Assembly: GCF_014640615.1 (NCBI RefSeq)
Contig: NZ_BMHH01000019.1
Location: forward strand, 1 to 64,000
Length of the DNA: 64,000 bases
Source: Paramesorhizobium endophyticum
GTDB lineage: Bacteria > Pseudomonadota > Alphaproteobacteria > Rhizobiales > Rhizobiaceae
Direction: 5' to 3'
The notes under the pieces are model-generated. The model was not told where the DNA came from. It was given only the letters and a program-made list of their open reading frames with translations, and made no database searches. Position numbers and translations under genes: made by a program. Below, piece after piece: positions 1 through 8,281 of this stretch. The stretch's first letter is position 1. The number at the start of each line of letters is the position of its first letter.

Positions 1-109
1 CGCTACCCCTTACCCGGGCCGGACTTTCACCGGCTGGAACGCGCCAGCTTCGCCTGGCGCACCAGAAATTCCACTTATCCCCGCTGTTCAAATTTCCCGA
101 GCCAGCTCT

Positions 110-240
110 AAGGCCGTCCCGGCTCGTTATACATGCCATAGACGGCGTCGGCCGGAAACGCTCGAACAAGCCCTTCCTCTACCATCAGGCGGGCCCCACC
201 AAGCCCCTCCTCGGCCGGCTGGAAATAAATTGCACATGGT
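110..240 (-). pseudogene. M20 amidohydrolase (hippurate-hydrolase type) internal fragment
   Basis: Read on the minus strand, this stretch encodes an internal piece of an M20 peptidase/amidohydrolase: the characteristic FQPAEEG motif, then GGARLMVEEGL and AVYGMYNEPG. The first codons (VQF) are out of frame with the rest by one lost base, and a stop follows directly after the NEPGRP end. Both flanks of the family are missing, so this is a dead fragment. It ends about 33 bp from the first CRISPR repeat, so the cas-distal side of the array borders decayed coding sequence rather than a long leader. Family recognition is by motif only. Confidence 0.55.
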
Positions 241-272
241 GGTTGCCCGCTGCGTCGTCTGCTGCGAGATGT

Positions 273-2948
273 GCCGTGGTTTCCCTACGATTTGCCCATG
301 GTAGGTTCTTCACTCCGTTGCGGATGTGCCCGAAAGGGCCGTGGTTTCCCTACCGATTTGCCCATGGTAGGTTAGCCTGCCGGTAATCCGTATCCTTCAT
401 CTGGCCGTGGTTTCCCTACCGATTTGCCCATGGTAGGTTGCAGCCTGGATCCGCACCTCGCAGCGCACCGCCGTGGTTTCCCTACCGATTTGCCCATGGT
501 AGGTTAACCCTCTATTTCAGCCGGTTGCGGACGCGGCCGTGGTTTCCCTACCGATTTGCCCATGGTAGGTTCCATCGTGATTTGCCCCCACTGAAAATAA
601 CGCCGTGGTTTCCCTACCGATTTGCCCATGGTAGGTTAACCATCTCGTCGCCGTGAAGACGGCGGCGGCCGTGGTTTCCCTACCGATTTGCCCATGGTAG
701 GTTCCTCAACTCCGTGACGATATCGTCTTTGCAGCCGTGGTTTCCCTACCGATTTGCCCATGGTAGGTTGCGAACCGGCGGCTCTGGCTGGAGGCGGCCA
801 GCCGTGGTTTCCCTACCGATTTGCCCATGGTAGGTTGTTTTCGGAGTTTTCGATGCGGTCATAATCGCCGTGGTTTCCCTACCGATTTGCCCATGGTAGG
901 TTCGCATCGGGCGGCGGCATCGTGTCGCCGCCGCCGTGGTTTCCCTACCGATTTGCCCATGGTAGGTTGGATGGCGGTTGACCGGGCATCGTTCGGTGGC
1001 CGTGGTTTCCCTACCGATTTGCCCATGGTAGGTTCTCCCGCGCCGTGCGGCGGCTATGGCAGGAGCCGTGGTTTCCCTACCGATTTGCCCATGGTAGGTT
1101 ACCAGATCGAGCGGGCCGGACCAAACCGATGCCGTGGTTTCCCTACCGATTTGCCCATGGTAGGTTCGCAGTTGGCCGACGCAATCTGAAAACCCCGCCG
1201 TGGTTTCCCTACCGATTTGCCCATGGTAGGTTTATGCAGCGACCGTCGCGGGGGTGCCCGGCGCCGTGGTTTCCCTACCGATTTGCCCATGGTAGGTTAG
1301 AAGCCCAAGGCTCAGGCGTCAAAGACCGGCCGTGGTTTCCCTACCGATTTGCCCATGGTAGGTTGGGACGCGCGATGCCCGAATGCTCGCTTTGGCCGTG
1401 GTTTCCCTACCGATTTGCCCATGGTAGGTTGCTTGGTGCCTTCGCCGTTGCTTTTTTCCTGCCGTGGTTTCCCTACCGATTTGCCCATGGTAGGTTTCCT
1501 CTCTCGAAGGCTTGCTTTCCAGCATCGCCGTGGTTTCCCTACCGATTTGCCCATGGTAGGTTTGCGGTGGCGTGATCGAAGACAGCCCTTCAGCCGTGGT
1601 TTCCCTACCGATTTGCCCATGGTAGGTTAGCCGTCAGAACAGGTCCAGCACGGCGTTTGCCGTGGTTTCCCTACCGATTTGCCCATGGTAGGTTCGATAC
1701 CGCGAGCGGCACCTGTTTCATCCGGCCGTGGTTTCCCTACCGATTTGCCCATGGTAGGTTTAGTGTTGTATCAATGGATTGGACTTCACCGCCGTGGTTT
1801 CCCTACCGATTTGCCCATGGTAGGTTGTTTGTAGTCGGTGCAAACTGAATACCAAGGCCGTGGTTTCCCTACCGATTTGCCCATGGTAGGTTTTGCCCGA
1901 TGGGTCGGAAATCACGAACTGGGCCGTGGTTTCCCTACCGATTTGCCCATGGTAGGTTACAATCACCGCGGTTAAACCAATCAGAATCGCCGTGGTTTCC
2001 CTACCGATTTGCCCATGGTAGGTTGCCTCGGGCAAGGAAGAGCGCAACGCCGTAGCCGTGGTTTCCCTACCGATTTGCCCATGGTAGGTTGGTGTAACCC
2101 GTTTCCCGGCGCCAGTTGAAGCCGTGGTTTCCCTACCGATTTGCCCATGGTAGGTTGACGCGCAAACCGGCGAGATCGAAATTCTCGCCGTGGTTTCCCT
2201 ACCGATTTGCCCATGGTAGGTTGTGATCCTCTCCATTGAATATGATGACGTAGCCGTGGTTTCCCTACCGATTTGCCCATGGTAGGTTAGTCAGCACCGA
2301 CAGCAACGGCAACCGGATGCCGTGGTTTCCCTACCGATTTGCCCATGGTAGGTTACCAGTCGGGCCACCGCAGCGAGCAACCTGGCCGTGGTTTCCCTAC
2401 CGATTTGCCCATGGTAGGTTTTAGTCATATGGGAGCCGCTACACACGAAAGCCGTGGTTTCCCTACCGATTTGCCCATGGTAGGTTGGTTCAAGGACTTT
2501 CAATGTCCTGAAACACGCCGTGGTTTCCCTACCGATTTGCCCATGGTAGGTTGTCTCTAAGGCCGCTAAGGCCGACTTGTGTGCCGTGGTTTCCCTACCG
2601 ATTTGCCCATGGTAGGTTTCGCCTGGGTGGCGGATGCGCCCGGCATGTGCCGTGGTTTCCCTACCGATTTGCCCATGGTAGGTTTCATTGCGGATGCGAC
2701 CGGCTTTGATTTGGGCCGTGGTTTCCCTACCGATTTGCCCATGGTAGGTTAGCCGACGCGAACCGTCATGGCCGGTGGCGGCCGTGGTTTCCCTACCGAT
2801 TTGCCCATGGTAGGTTCCTGCAGGGCTCGCAGCGCTCGCTTAACGAGCCGTGGTTTCCCTACCGATTTGCCCATGGTAGGTTCTACTCGCCTCGCTGGAG
2901 ACCGTCTTCAGCGCCGTGGTTTCCCTACCGATTTGCCCATGGTAGGTT
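273..2948 (+). CRISPR. Type II-C CRISPR array, 41 repeats and 40 spacers
   Basis: There are forty 36-bp repeats that begin GCCGTGGTTTCCC and end CCATGGTAGGTT, plus one 35-bp copy at 273-307 that has lost a C (ccctacgattt). The last copy is at 2913-2948. Spacers are 30 bp except 770-800, which is 31 bp. All the other repeat copies checked are identical. The strand is inferred: the repeat aligns in this direction with the start of the Neisseria meningitidis II-C repeat (GTTGTAGCTCCC...CATTT), and the tracr anti-repeat pairs with this strand. crRNAs would therefore read toward cas2. The last nine bases (TGGTAGGTT) fit an extended -10 (TGnTAnnnT), at the place where Neisseria repeats carry their own promoters. 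Cas1, Cas2 and Cas9 follow on the opposite strand. Confidence 0.97.
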
Positions 2949-2971
2949 ACCTTTGCGACAACCGGCTGAAA

Positions 2972-3015
2972 CTGCTGTGATTTTTGCCTTTTTGACGAGG
3001 CGGAAATCACAGCAG
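2972..3015. repeat. Inverted repeat between array and cas2
   Basis: A perfect 12-bp inverted repeat, CTGCTGTGATTT (2972-2983) and AAATCACAGCAG (3004-3015), is extended inward by GCC/GGC. It lies between the last CRISPR repeat and the end of cas2 and contains the cas2 stop codon. It has no clear T-run on either strand, so a simple terminator is not certain. It could instead be a leader-side element for spacer acquisition. Confidence 0.7.
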
Positions 3016-3336
3016 GACCATTTGAGTCGAGGCGAATCGCTCGGTTTTTGGAGCAAGCCCCAGCATAAGTTCCATGCGCCCATACTGCTTGTCCGTTACC
3101 TGCAACGTCCGTACGCTTCCTTCCTTGGGCAGCGCCGAGCGGACGCGGCGGATGTGTTTATCCACCGCATCTTGCCCGCGGCAAATGCGGGCGTAAACAG
3201 AAAATTGCAGCATGATGAAGCCGTCGTCCCTCAGCGCGTTGCGGAAGCGGGTCGCCCGCCGCCGCTGCTCCTTCGTTCCGACGGGAAGATCGAAAAAGAC
3301 CATGAGCCACATGAAACGGACATCCTCGGCTTTCAT
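3007..3336 (-). CDS. cas2: CRISPR-associated endonuclease Cas2
   Basis: Cas2 is the structural partner of Cas1 in spacer integration. The 109-residue protein has the family's opening strand with its conserved Asp (LMVFFDLPV), the R-rich helix after it (RRRATRFRNAL) and the second strand (FIMLQFSVYAR). The start used here begins nine bases after the cas1 stop. An alternative ATG eight codons later (MWLMVFF) is equally typical of type II Cas2 and has GAGGA about ten bases upstream. The gene is the last of the cas9-cas1-cas2 operon, and its stop lies inside the palindrome next to the array. Confidence 0.95.
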   Translation of the reverse strand: MKAEDVRFMWLMVFFDLPVGTKEQRRRATRFRNALRDDGFIMLQFSVYARICRGQDAVDKHIRRVRSALPKEGSVRTLQVTDKQYGRMELMLGLAPKTERFASTQMVLL

Positions 3337-3345
3337 TGCTCGACA

Positions 3346-4239
3346 TCAATCCTCGCCGGCCCAGCCTGGGGTTTGCAGAAGCGCCGCGCTGTTGTGCTCC
3401 ATGGCGCGGACCATGGACATGGCGACTGCCTCGGTGGCTGCCAGTATGGTCATGCGCTCCGGGCCGATGGCTGCAGAGCGATTGAGGATGGCAGCCATGA
3501 AACGGCGATCCTCGACAGTCAGTTCTTTATTCTCGCATTCCTGCGCCCGCTCATGCACCGCCAGATCGACGAAGGGACGAAACGGCTCGATCAGGTCATC
3601 GACCAGATTGAACGCATTGGATCGTGACGCGTGATGGACACCGAATGCCGGCAGCAGCCCTGACGCGGTGCAGGCTCGGGCGAGCGCAGCGCGTATGACT
3701 GCATATCCGTAGTTCAGCAGGGCGTTGCGGCGGTCTGTCTCATTTCCTCGCGTGAAGCCGGAGAAAAGATCAGGCCAATAGCTGCGTGCCGCCTGCGCCT
3801 CGATATTATCAGGATCACCGGAGCCTACCCGCTCGGCCATGGCCAGAAGCGTCTTTTCCCGCGGACGCCCGAGATGGGCGAGGAGCGTAGCCTGATTGCG
3901 GATCTTGGCGACGACCAGCGCCTGCCACAGGCGCTTCTTCAAGGGCTGGCTGATGCCAATTTGGAGGTGGGCGATATGAGCCTGCACATGATGCTGGTGA
4001 AAAGGCAGAAGAACGCCTGCCGGATGATGCTTGCTGTCCGGCACGATCATGGCGATGCCCCCTTCGGCGAAGGCGGAGAGGAGGCTGCCACTGACGCTCA
4101 CCTGCGGCGTGTCGAGGACGAGCCAGGCAATGTCTTCGATGGCGAGAGAAACCTCGCCGTCGTCCTGCGCGACGACGAGTTGCCGGTCACGAAAGGTCAA
4201 CCGGGAGGGTTGTGAGATATGCACTCCTCGCCATGCCAT
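3346..4239 (-). CDS. cas1: CRISPR-associated endonuclease Cas1, type II
   Basis: Cas1 is the integrase of the spacer acquisition complex. The 297-residue protein has the usual type II opening (MAWRGVHISQPSRL). The catalytic residues expected for the family are visible: E147 in the NIEAQAARSYWP segment, H202/H203 in the GVHHASRSNAF segment, and the acidic DDLIEPFRP stretch at 214-222. The start overlaps the 3' end of cas9 by 43 bases, which suggests translational coupling. No csn2 or cas4 is present, which places the locus in subtype II-C. Confidence 0.96.
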   Translation of the reverse strand: MAWRGVHISQPSRLTFRDRQLVVAQDDGEVSLAIEDIAWLVLDTPQVSVSGSLLSAFAEGGIAMIVPDSKHHPAGVLLPFHQHHVQAHIAHLQIGISQPLKKRLWQALVVAKIRNQATLLAHLGRPREKTLLAMAERVGSGDPDNIEAQAARSYWPDLFSGFTRGNETDRRNALLNYGYAVIRAALARACTASGLLPAFGVHHASRSNAFNLVDDLIEPFRPFVDLAVHERAQECENKELTVEDRRFMAAILNRSAAIGPERMTILAATEAVAMSMVRAMEHNSAALLQTPGWAGED

Positions 4240-7200
4240 GTGCGGACCTCGTTTTTCACCTCGAAGCGGGCGCCAAACCGGTCAACAGTATATTTGCGAA
4301 TACTTAAAAGAGTCTTTGCTCCTATACCTCTGATTGCGGTCGTCGGATCATTCCAGGAATCAAGACTAATCGCGCCCGTCGATCTGTCGAGGCCGGAAAA
4401 ATAACCTTCGAATACCTCCCCTGTGGACTTGGCCACTTCGACATAACTCCTCGGATAAAGGCTGAAGCGGAATGTGTGTCCTGCATCGATCTGCGTCCAT
4501 TCGCTCTCGTCCTTATAGGCGACTACCGACCGCATCGGCGGATGAGGCCATGCTTGTCTGTTCATCACCTGATGCGGGTATATCGGCACGAGATACCACT
4601 CATCCTTACCCTTGCGGTTCGGCTTGGTGAAAACATCCACACGCACCATCTCGCCGCGATCGGCCGTCCCCCCACGGACCATGACGGCGGCCTTGTTTTT
4701 AGCCGCCAGCCGGACCTTGGCGATCATATGCCCCTGCTTTGATTTAGGTAGCTTGTCGGCAGGTCGGCCTTCGGCGATCCAGGCGCGGACGGCCGCGACG
4801 ATCAAATGATTGCGCTCGGGATCCTTGATCCGGTCGAGATCGGCTTCCTTCAAGGCGGTAACGGCCTTCCGCTCGAAGACAATGGTTTCGCCATCGCGCA
4901 TTGCGACCTGCCTGATCGTCGCCGCATGGCCTTCCCCCCGGGCGCGGCGGCGTTCGGGCCGGGCAACGAACGCCTTTTCGTACGCCGCAAGAACATCGTT
5001 CCGGAAGCCGTCCCACGGCGGAGTGACGCGCCGGAGCGGACGCCCGAGACCCTGCTGCTCCCATTCCTGGAATGACCGGGTCAGGCGCTGCACCTCCCCC
5101 TCCCCGATGGCGGCGACAGTCAAGGCGTCGAGCGCGTGATGCCGGTCGTCCCTCACGCGTTCACCATTGATTTTCTTGAGCGATTCCAGGCCCCAGGCCT
5201 GCCGCAACGCCGCTGTCAGCGCGCCCGGGCGGGTGTACACACGGCGGCGCTCGCCCTTCCCGGCCCGTTCGCCCACGGGGTAGAAGAGTTTCACCGCTTC
5301 CGCCAGCAAGCGCGCCGCATAGCGCGTGTCGTTGAGATTACGCTCGCGGAATTTCTTCGCGGCCTCCTCGGCGTTCTTCAGCAGATAATTGCGTTTCTTG
5401 AAGCCGCGCAATTGCTTGTTCGTCTCGACACGTTCGACAAAAGCCTCCCACGCATCTGCGCCTTGCCCCGCAAGCCACTCATAGGGTGTGGCGCGCTTCT
5501 TCTGCTGGTTGGCGCCGGCAAGGCAGAGGGTCTTGTTGTTGAAGCTGTCATCGCCGAAACGGGACCATGGCAGGATATGATCCACCTGCACGCTGTTGTC
5601 CGTGGCGATCACTTGGGTGATGTGGATATCCTTGCCCGTATAAAGGCATTTGCCGCCCTGCTCTTTCCACAGGCGGTAGCGCAGCAGCGTATCGCCATTC
5701 ACGTGGGTCAGGTTCAGAAGCTCGGCCACTTCCTTGCGCTCGCGCTCGCGCTGGGCGGTGATCTTGTCGATCTCGCTTTCGATTTCACGGCGCTTTTCGA
5801 TGCTGTTGCCGACGTCACGGGCAAGCTCGATATGGATGGAGCCGGGCAGGCCCCATCTGTTGCGCATGGCCCAAAGCTGTTTCAATCCTTCGGTCAGCGC
5901 CTTGCGGGCGATAGGATTGGCGATGCTTTCGCCGACTTCCTTCACCAGATCGTTGAATTGCGCCTTGGTCGTCACGGCATCCCGGTCCGACAGGCCGGAC
6001 ACGGCGTGATTATAACCCGCCAAGGCACATGCCTCGTCGTAGCGCTTGCCCTGTTCCAGATGAGGCAGCAGGGCGCGGCATGCCTTGGCGGATATATGTC
6101 CTGCCCCCTTGAATTTGGCGAATAGAGCCTTTTCGTCATCCAGCGCGGCCAGCAACGCATCGAGCACCGCCGCTTCCAGCCCAAGTTCCGCGAGCTTTGC
6201 AGCAATCGTGTCGTTAGTCTCGAAGAAGCTCAACACATGCGCCACGTCATCCAGTTGGTCGGGGCGATCGCGCATTTGCGCCCAGAGCGTTTCGCCCAAC
6301 GCCTTGCGAAGCGCGGCGGTGCCCGGCAGGGCTTCTCCGGTGCGAGTGGCGATATCCCGGCCTTCGTCCTCCGGCTTGATCGTGGTGAAGCGCTCATCAC
6401 CCGCAAGCCCGATCAGGCTGCGCACTTTCTTGGCCGTTAGCTTGGCCGTCTTGCCGAGGTCGGAAGTCGCCCGCGCGAGTTCGTCCGGCGACAGCGGCTC
6501 TTCACGGCCATCCGCTCTCCTGACCCGCAGGTTGATCAGCCGGGTCAGCAGGCGGAAGCGCTCGAAGGACGGCGCCAGTTTCGCCGCCCGCTTCTCATCG
6601 GGCTCGAAAATGCATGCACCCACGAGCTTCTCGCTGTCCTGCATCGGCTTTTGCCGGAAGGCGATGACCTTGTACGCCTCCTCAAGCTCCGGTGAGGCGA
6701 AATCCTGTCCAAGCCGCCTTTGTGCAGCAAACAAGCTGCCCACTTCATGAAACAGATCGTCCCGGCTCGCGGTGCGGTCGAAGACGCCATCGCGATTACG
6801 CCGCCGCGCGGCAAAGTCCGGATCACGGGCGAACATCTCACCTACGGTCCGGTATCGCGCCAACCGCTCCTGGGTGGCCTCCAGCGCTGCAAGCATCTTC
6901 TTGTCGTCGCCGCTGGTATTGGCTGCCTTGCGCTTGGCGGCGGATTTAAAGCCGCGCCGTTTGGCGATGTGGGCAAGCGCGACGGCGAACTCCACTGGCT
7001 TCAATGGTTTGTCGAGGCCGCGAGCCCTGAGTTCCCATGGATTGAGACCAGGCTTCTGCCCTTTCAGCATTTCGGGTTTCAAGGATGACAGCAGCCCATG
7101 CGCGTGGAACACCTGACGAATCTCCGTCATGCGCTTGCGGCGGCGGCGAGTGACACGGCGCAACAGGCGATTTCCACGGCGGATTTGATTGGTGGGCGTG

Positions 7201-7349
7201 CGTTCCTTGTCGGTTTCCGGCACATCGAAACACCAGCTGCCAAGGCCCTCGATGACACCAGGCGCATCCATTATCGGACGGCGCAACACCGCCCAGCCCT
7301 CCGAGCCGATACCCAGATCGATCCCGAACGCCAGACTTTCGTCAATCAT
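4197..7349 (-). CDS. cas9: CRISPR-associated endonuclease Cas9, type II-C
   Basis: This is an RNA-guided double-strand DNA nuclease of 1050 residues, in the compact II-C size range. Domains in order are RuvC-I (FGIDLGIGS, D11), an Arg-rich bridge helix (RRVTRRRRKRM), the recognition lobe, RuvC-II (SIHIELARD, near residue 505), HNH (VQVDHILPWSRFGD followed by FNNK, near 590) and RuvC-III (DDRHHALDALTVA, near 740). The C-terminal PAM-interacting part follows. All catalytic motifs are present, so it should be active. I chose the start MIDESLAFG at 7349 because the open frame upstream translates the tracrRNA anti-repeat and so cannot be coding; a GGGGG stretch lies about eight bases before this ATG. 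It heads the cas9-cas1-cas2 operon. Confidence 0.97.
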   Translation of the reverse strand: MIDESLAFGIDLGIGSEGWAVLRRPIMDAPGVIEGLGSWCFDVPETDKERTPTNQIRRGNRLLRRVTRRRRKRMTEIRQVFHAHGLLSSLKPEMLKGQKPGLNPWELRARGLDKPLKPVEFAVALAHIAKRRGFKSAAKRKAANTSGDDKKMLAALEATQERLARYRTVGEMFARDPDFAARRRNRDGVFDRTASRDDLFHEVGSLFAAQRRLGQDFASPELEEAYKVIAFRQKPMQDSEKLVGACIFEPDEKRAAKLAPSFERFRLLTRLINLRVRRADGREEPLSPDELARATSDLGKTAKLTAKKVRSLIGLAGDERFTTIKPEDEGRDIATRTGEALPGTAALRKALGETLWAQMRDRPDQLDDVAHVLSFFETNDTIAAKLAELGLEAAVLDALLAALDDEKALFAKFKGAGHISAKACRALLPHLEQGKRYDEACALAGYNHAVSGLSDRDAVTTKAQFNDLVKEVGESIANPIARKALTEGLKQLWAMRNRWGLPGSIHIELARDVGNSIEKRREIESEIDKITAQRERERKEVAELLNLTHVNGDTLLRYRLWKEQGGKCLYTGKDIHITQVIATDNSVQVDHILPWSRFGDDSFNNKTLCLAGANQQKKRATPYEWLAGQGADAWEAFVERVETNKQLRGFKKRNYLLKNAEEAAKKFRERNLNDTRYAARLLAEAVKLFYPVGERAGKGERRRVYTRPGALTAALRQAWGLESLKKINGERVRDDRHHALDALTVAAIGEGEVQRLTRSFQEWEQQGLGRPLRRVTPPWDGFRNDVLAAYEKAFVARPERRRARGEGHAATIRQVAMRDGETIVFERKAVTALKEADLDRIKDPERNHLIVAAVRAWIAEGRPADKLPKSKQGHMIAKVRLAAKNKAAVMVRGGTADRGEMVRVDVFTKPNRKGKDEWYLVPIYPHQVMNRQAWPHPPMRSVVAYKDESEWTQIDAGHTFRFSLYPRSYVEVAKSTGEVFEGYFSGLDRSTGAISLDSWNDPTTAIRGIGAKTLLSIRKYTVDRFGARFEVKNEVRTWHGEECISHNPPG

Positions 7350-7370
7350 ATCATCCCCCACAATTTCCCC

Positions 7371-7406
7371 TTGACTTATTCTGTTTAGCAAGATCATCTC
7401 GACCTT
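7371..7406 (+). promoter_or_regulatory. Putative tracrRNA promoter
   Basis: TTGACT at 7371-7376 is followed 17 bases later by TCATCT (7394-7399), a weak -10. It would start transcription close to the first base of the anti-repeat. A strong -35 with a lax -10 is common in alphaproteobacteria. It lies between the cas9 start and the tracrRNA and faces away from cas9. Confidence 0.4.
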
Positions 7407-7495
7407 GGCAAATCGGTAGGGAAGCCACGGTAACAGAATTACCGAAAGGTTTTCTCTGTGAAGGATCATCCCTCGTCGGGAAACCGGCGGGGGAG
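7407..7495 (+). ncRNA. tracrRNA of the type II-C system
   Basis: Positions 7407-7430 (GGCAAATCGGTAGGG...CCACGG) match the reverse complement of the CRISPR repeat at 23 of 24 bases, so this is the anti-repeat. Two hairpins follow, both closed by GAAA tetraloops: 7433-7459 (ACAGA...ACC/GGT...TCTGT) and a 10-bp stem, 7470-7479 with 7484-7493. This is the usual tracr layout of anti-repeat, nexus-like hairpin and 3' hairpin. The end is set at the second stem, as no long T-run is visible. It reads divergently from cas9 and overlaps the cas9 5' untranslated region on the other strand. Confidence 0.85.
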
Positions 7496-7697
7496 ATTCC
7501 TTGAATAAGATTACGAAAAATCAGAAGGGCTGGTCTTCGGGATCTACTCCCGGCAATCTACCTAGCCAAATATTGCTCGTCTTTCTTTGGTGCTCCGACC
7601 ACCTTGAGATAGAATTTAGCGAATGCCCGATTAGGATCCTGTTTCTGATAGGACCTATCCGATCTCGACATTAAACTTCGACGATACTGCAACGATG

Positions 7698-7730
7698 AAG
7701 ACGGCCGAAGGGCTGTCCCCCGGCCGTCTT
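7698..7730 (-). terminator. Hairpin after the SDR remnant
   Basis: The perfect 10-bp inverted repeat AAGACGGCCG (7698-7707) and CGGCCGTCTT (7721-7730) has a 13-base loop. It lies 46 bp past the stop of the minus-strand SDR fragment and is probably that gene's old terminator. The rest of 7496-7775 shows no gene. Confidence 0.55.
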
Positions 7731-7775
7731 TGGTCCAGTCGAAGGACGACCGGCAGGTGGCGTCGCACGCCAGAG

Positions 7776-8225
7776 TTAGAGTTCCTGCGCCGTCGGACGG
7801 AAGAGGATTTCATTCACTGCGACATCCTCGGGTTCGTTGATCGCAAAAGCGATCATCCTGGCAAACGTGTCGGCTGGCACCCCGACCTGACCTACGTAAT
7901 CCTGGTTCGTCTGCTGCACGTCCTTCTCGCTGATGTGCTCGAGCAGCTCCGTCTTGACGGCTCCCGGCGAGATGATCGTAGTGCGGATGTTATAAGGCGC
8001 CATCTCCTGCCGTAGCCCCTCCGACAATACCCTCACTGCGAACTTCGTCGCCGAATATACGGCGGACCCGCCAAAGAGCTTGTGACCGGCTACGGAGGAT
8101 ACATTGATGATGTGGCCCGACTTCTGCTCCTTCATATGAGGGCGCGCTGCAGCGATGCCGTAAAGGACGCCCTTGACATTCACGTCGATCATCTGGTCCC
8201 ATTCGTCGACCTTCAGCCTCTCCAT
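7776..8225 (-). pseudogene. Short-chain dehydrogenase/reductase, N-terminus missing
   Basis: 149 residues of a classical SDR oxidoreductase. The fragment begins at the helix before the catalytic part ([21 protein letters not shown]) and holds the catalytic Ser (IINVSSVAG), Tyr and Lys (YSATKFA) and the PG motif ([11 protein letters not shown]). The whole N-terminal Rossmann part with the TGxxxGxG cofactor loop, about 80 residues, is absent. The frame runs straight into unrelated sequence that belongs to an RND pump on the other strand. Without cofactor binding it cannot work as an SDR, so it is a truncated remnant produced by recombination. Confidence 0.8.
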
Positions 8226-8281
8226 GGGACCGGGAACTGCGCCTCGCCGCCCTTGAGCTTGTTGTAAGGCGGCTGGTAGGC

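Noticed and set aside
1-80. Minus-strand segment with GTGAAAGTCCGGCC, reminiscent of group II intron domain I
   Set aside because: The piece is too short and no maturase or domain V is visible in the window.
438-2980. Many open frames through the array on both strands with repeated peptides such as PWFPYRFAHGR
   Set aside because: The repeat-spacer unit is 66 bp, a multiple of three, so frames stay open by periodicity. They are artefacts of the CRISPR array.
5136-6125. 329-residue plus-strand frame antisense to cas9
   Set aside because: It is a shadow of the GC-rich cas9 coding strand without recognisable motifs.
7350-7469. N-terminal extension of Cas9
   Set aside because: It translates the tracrRNA anti-repeat; conserved Cas9 sequence begins at 7349.
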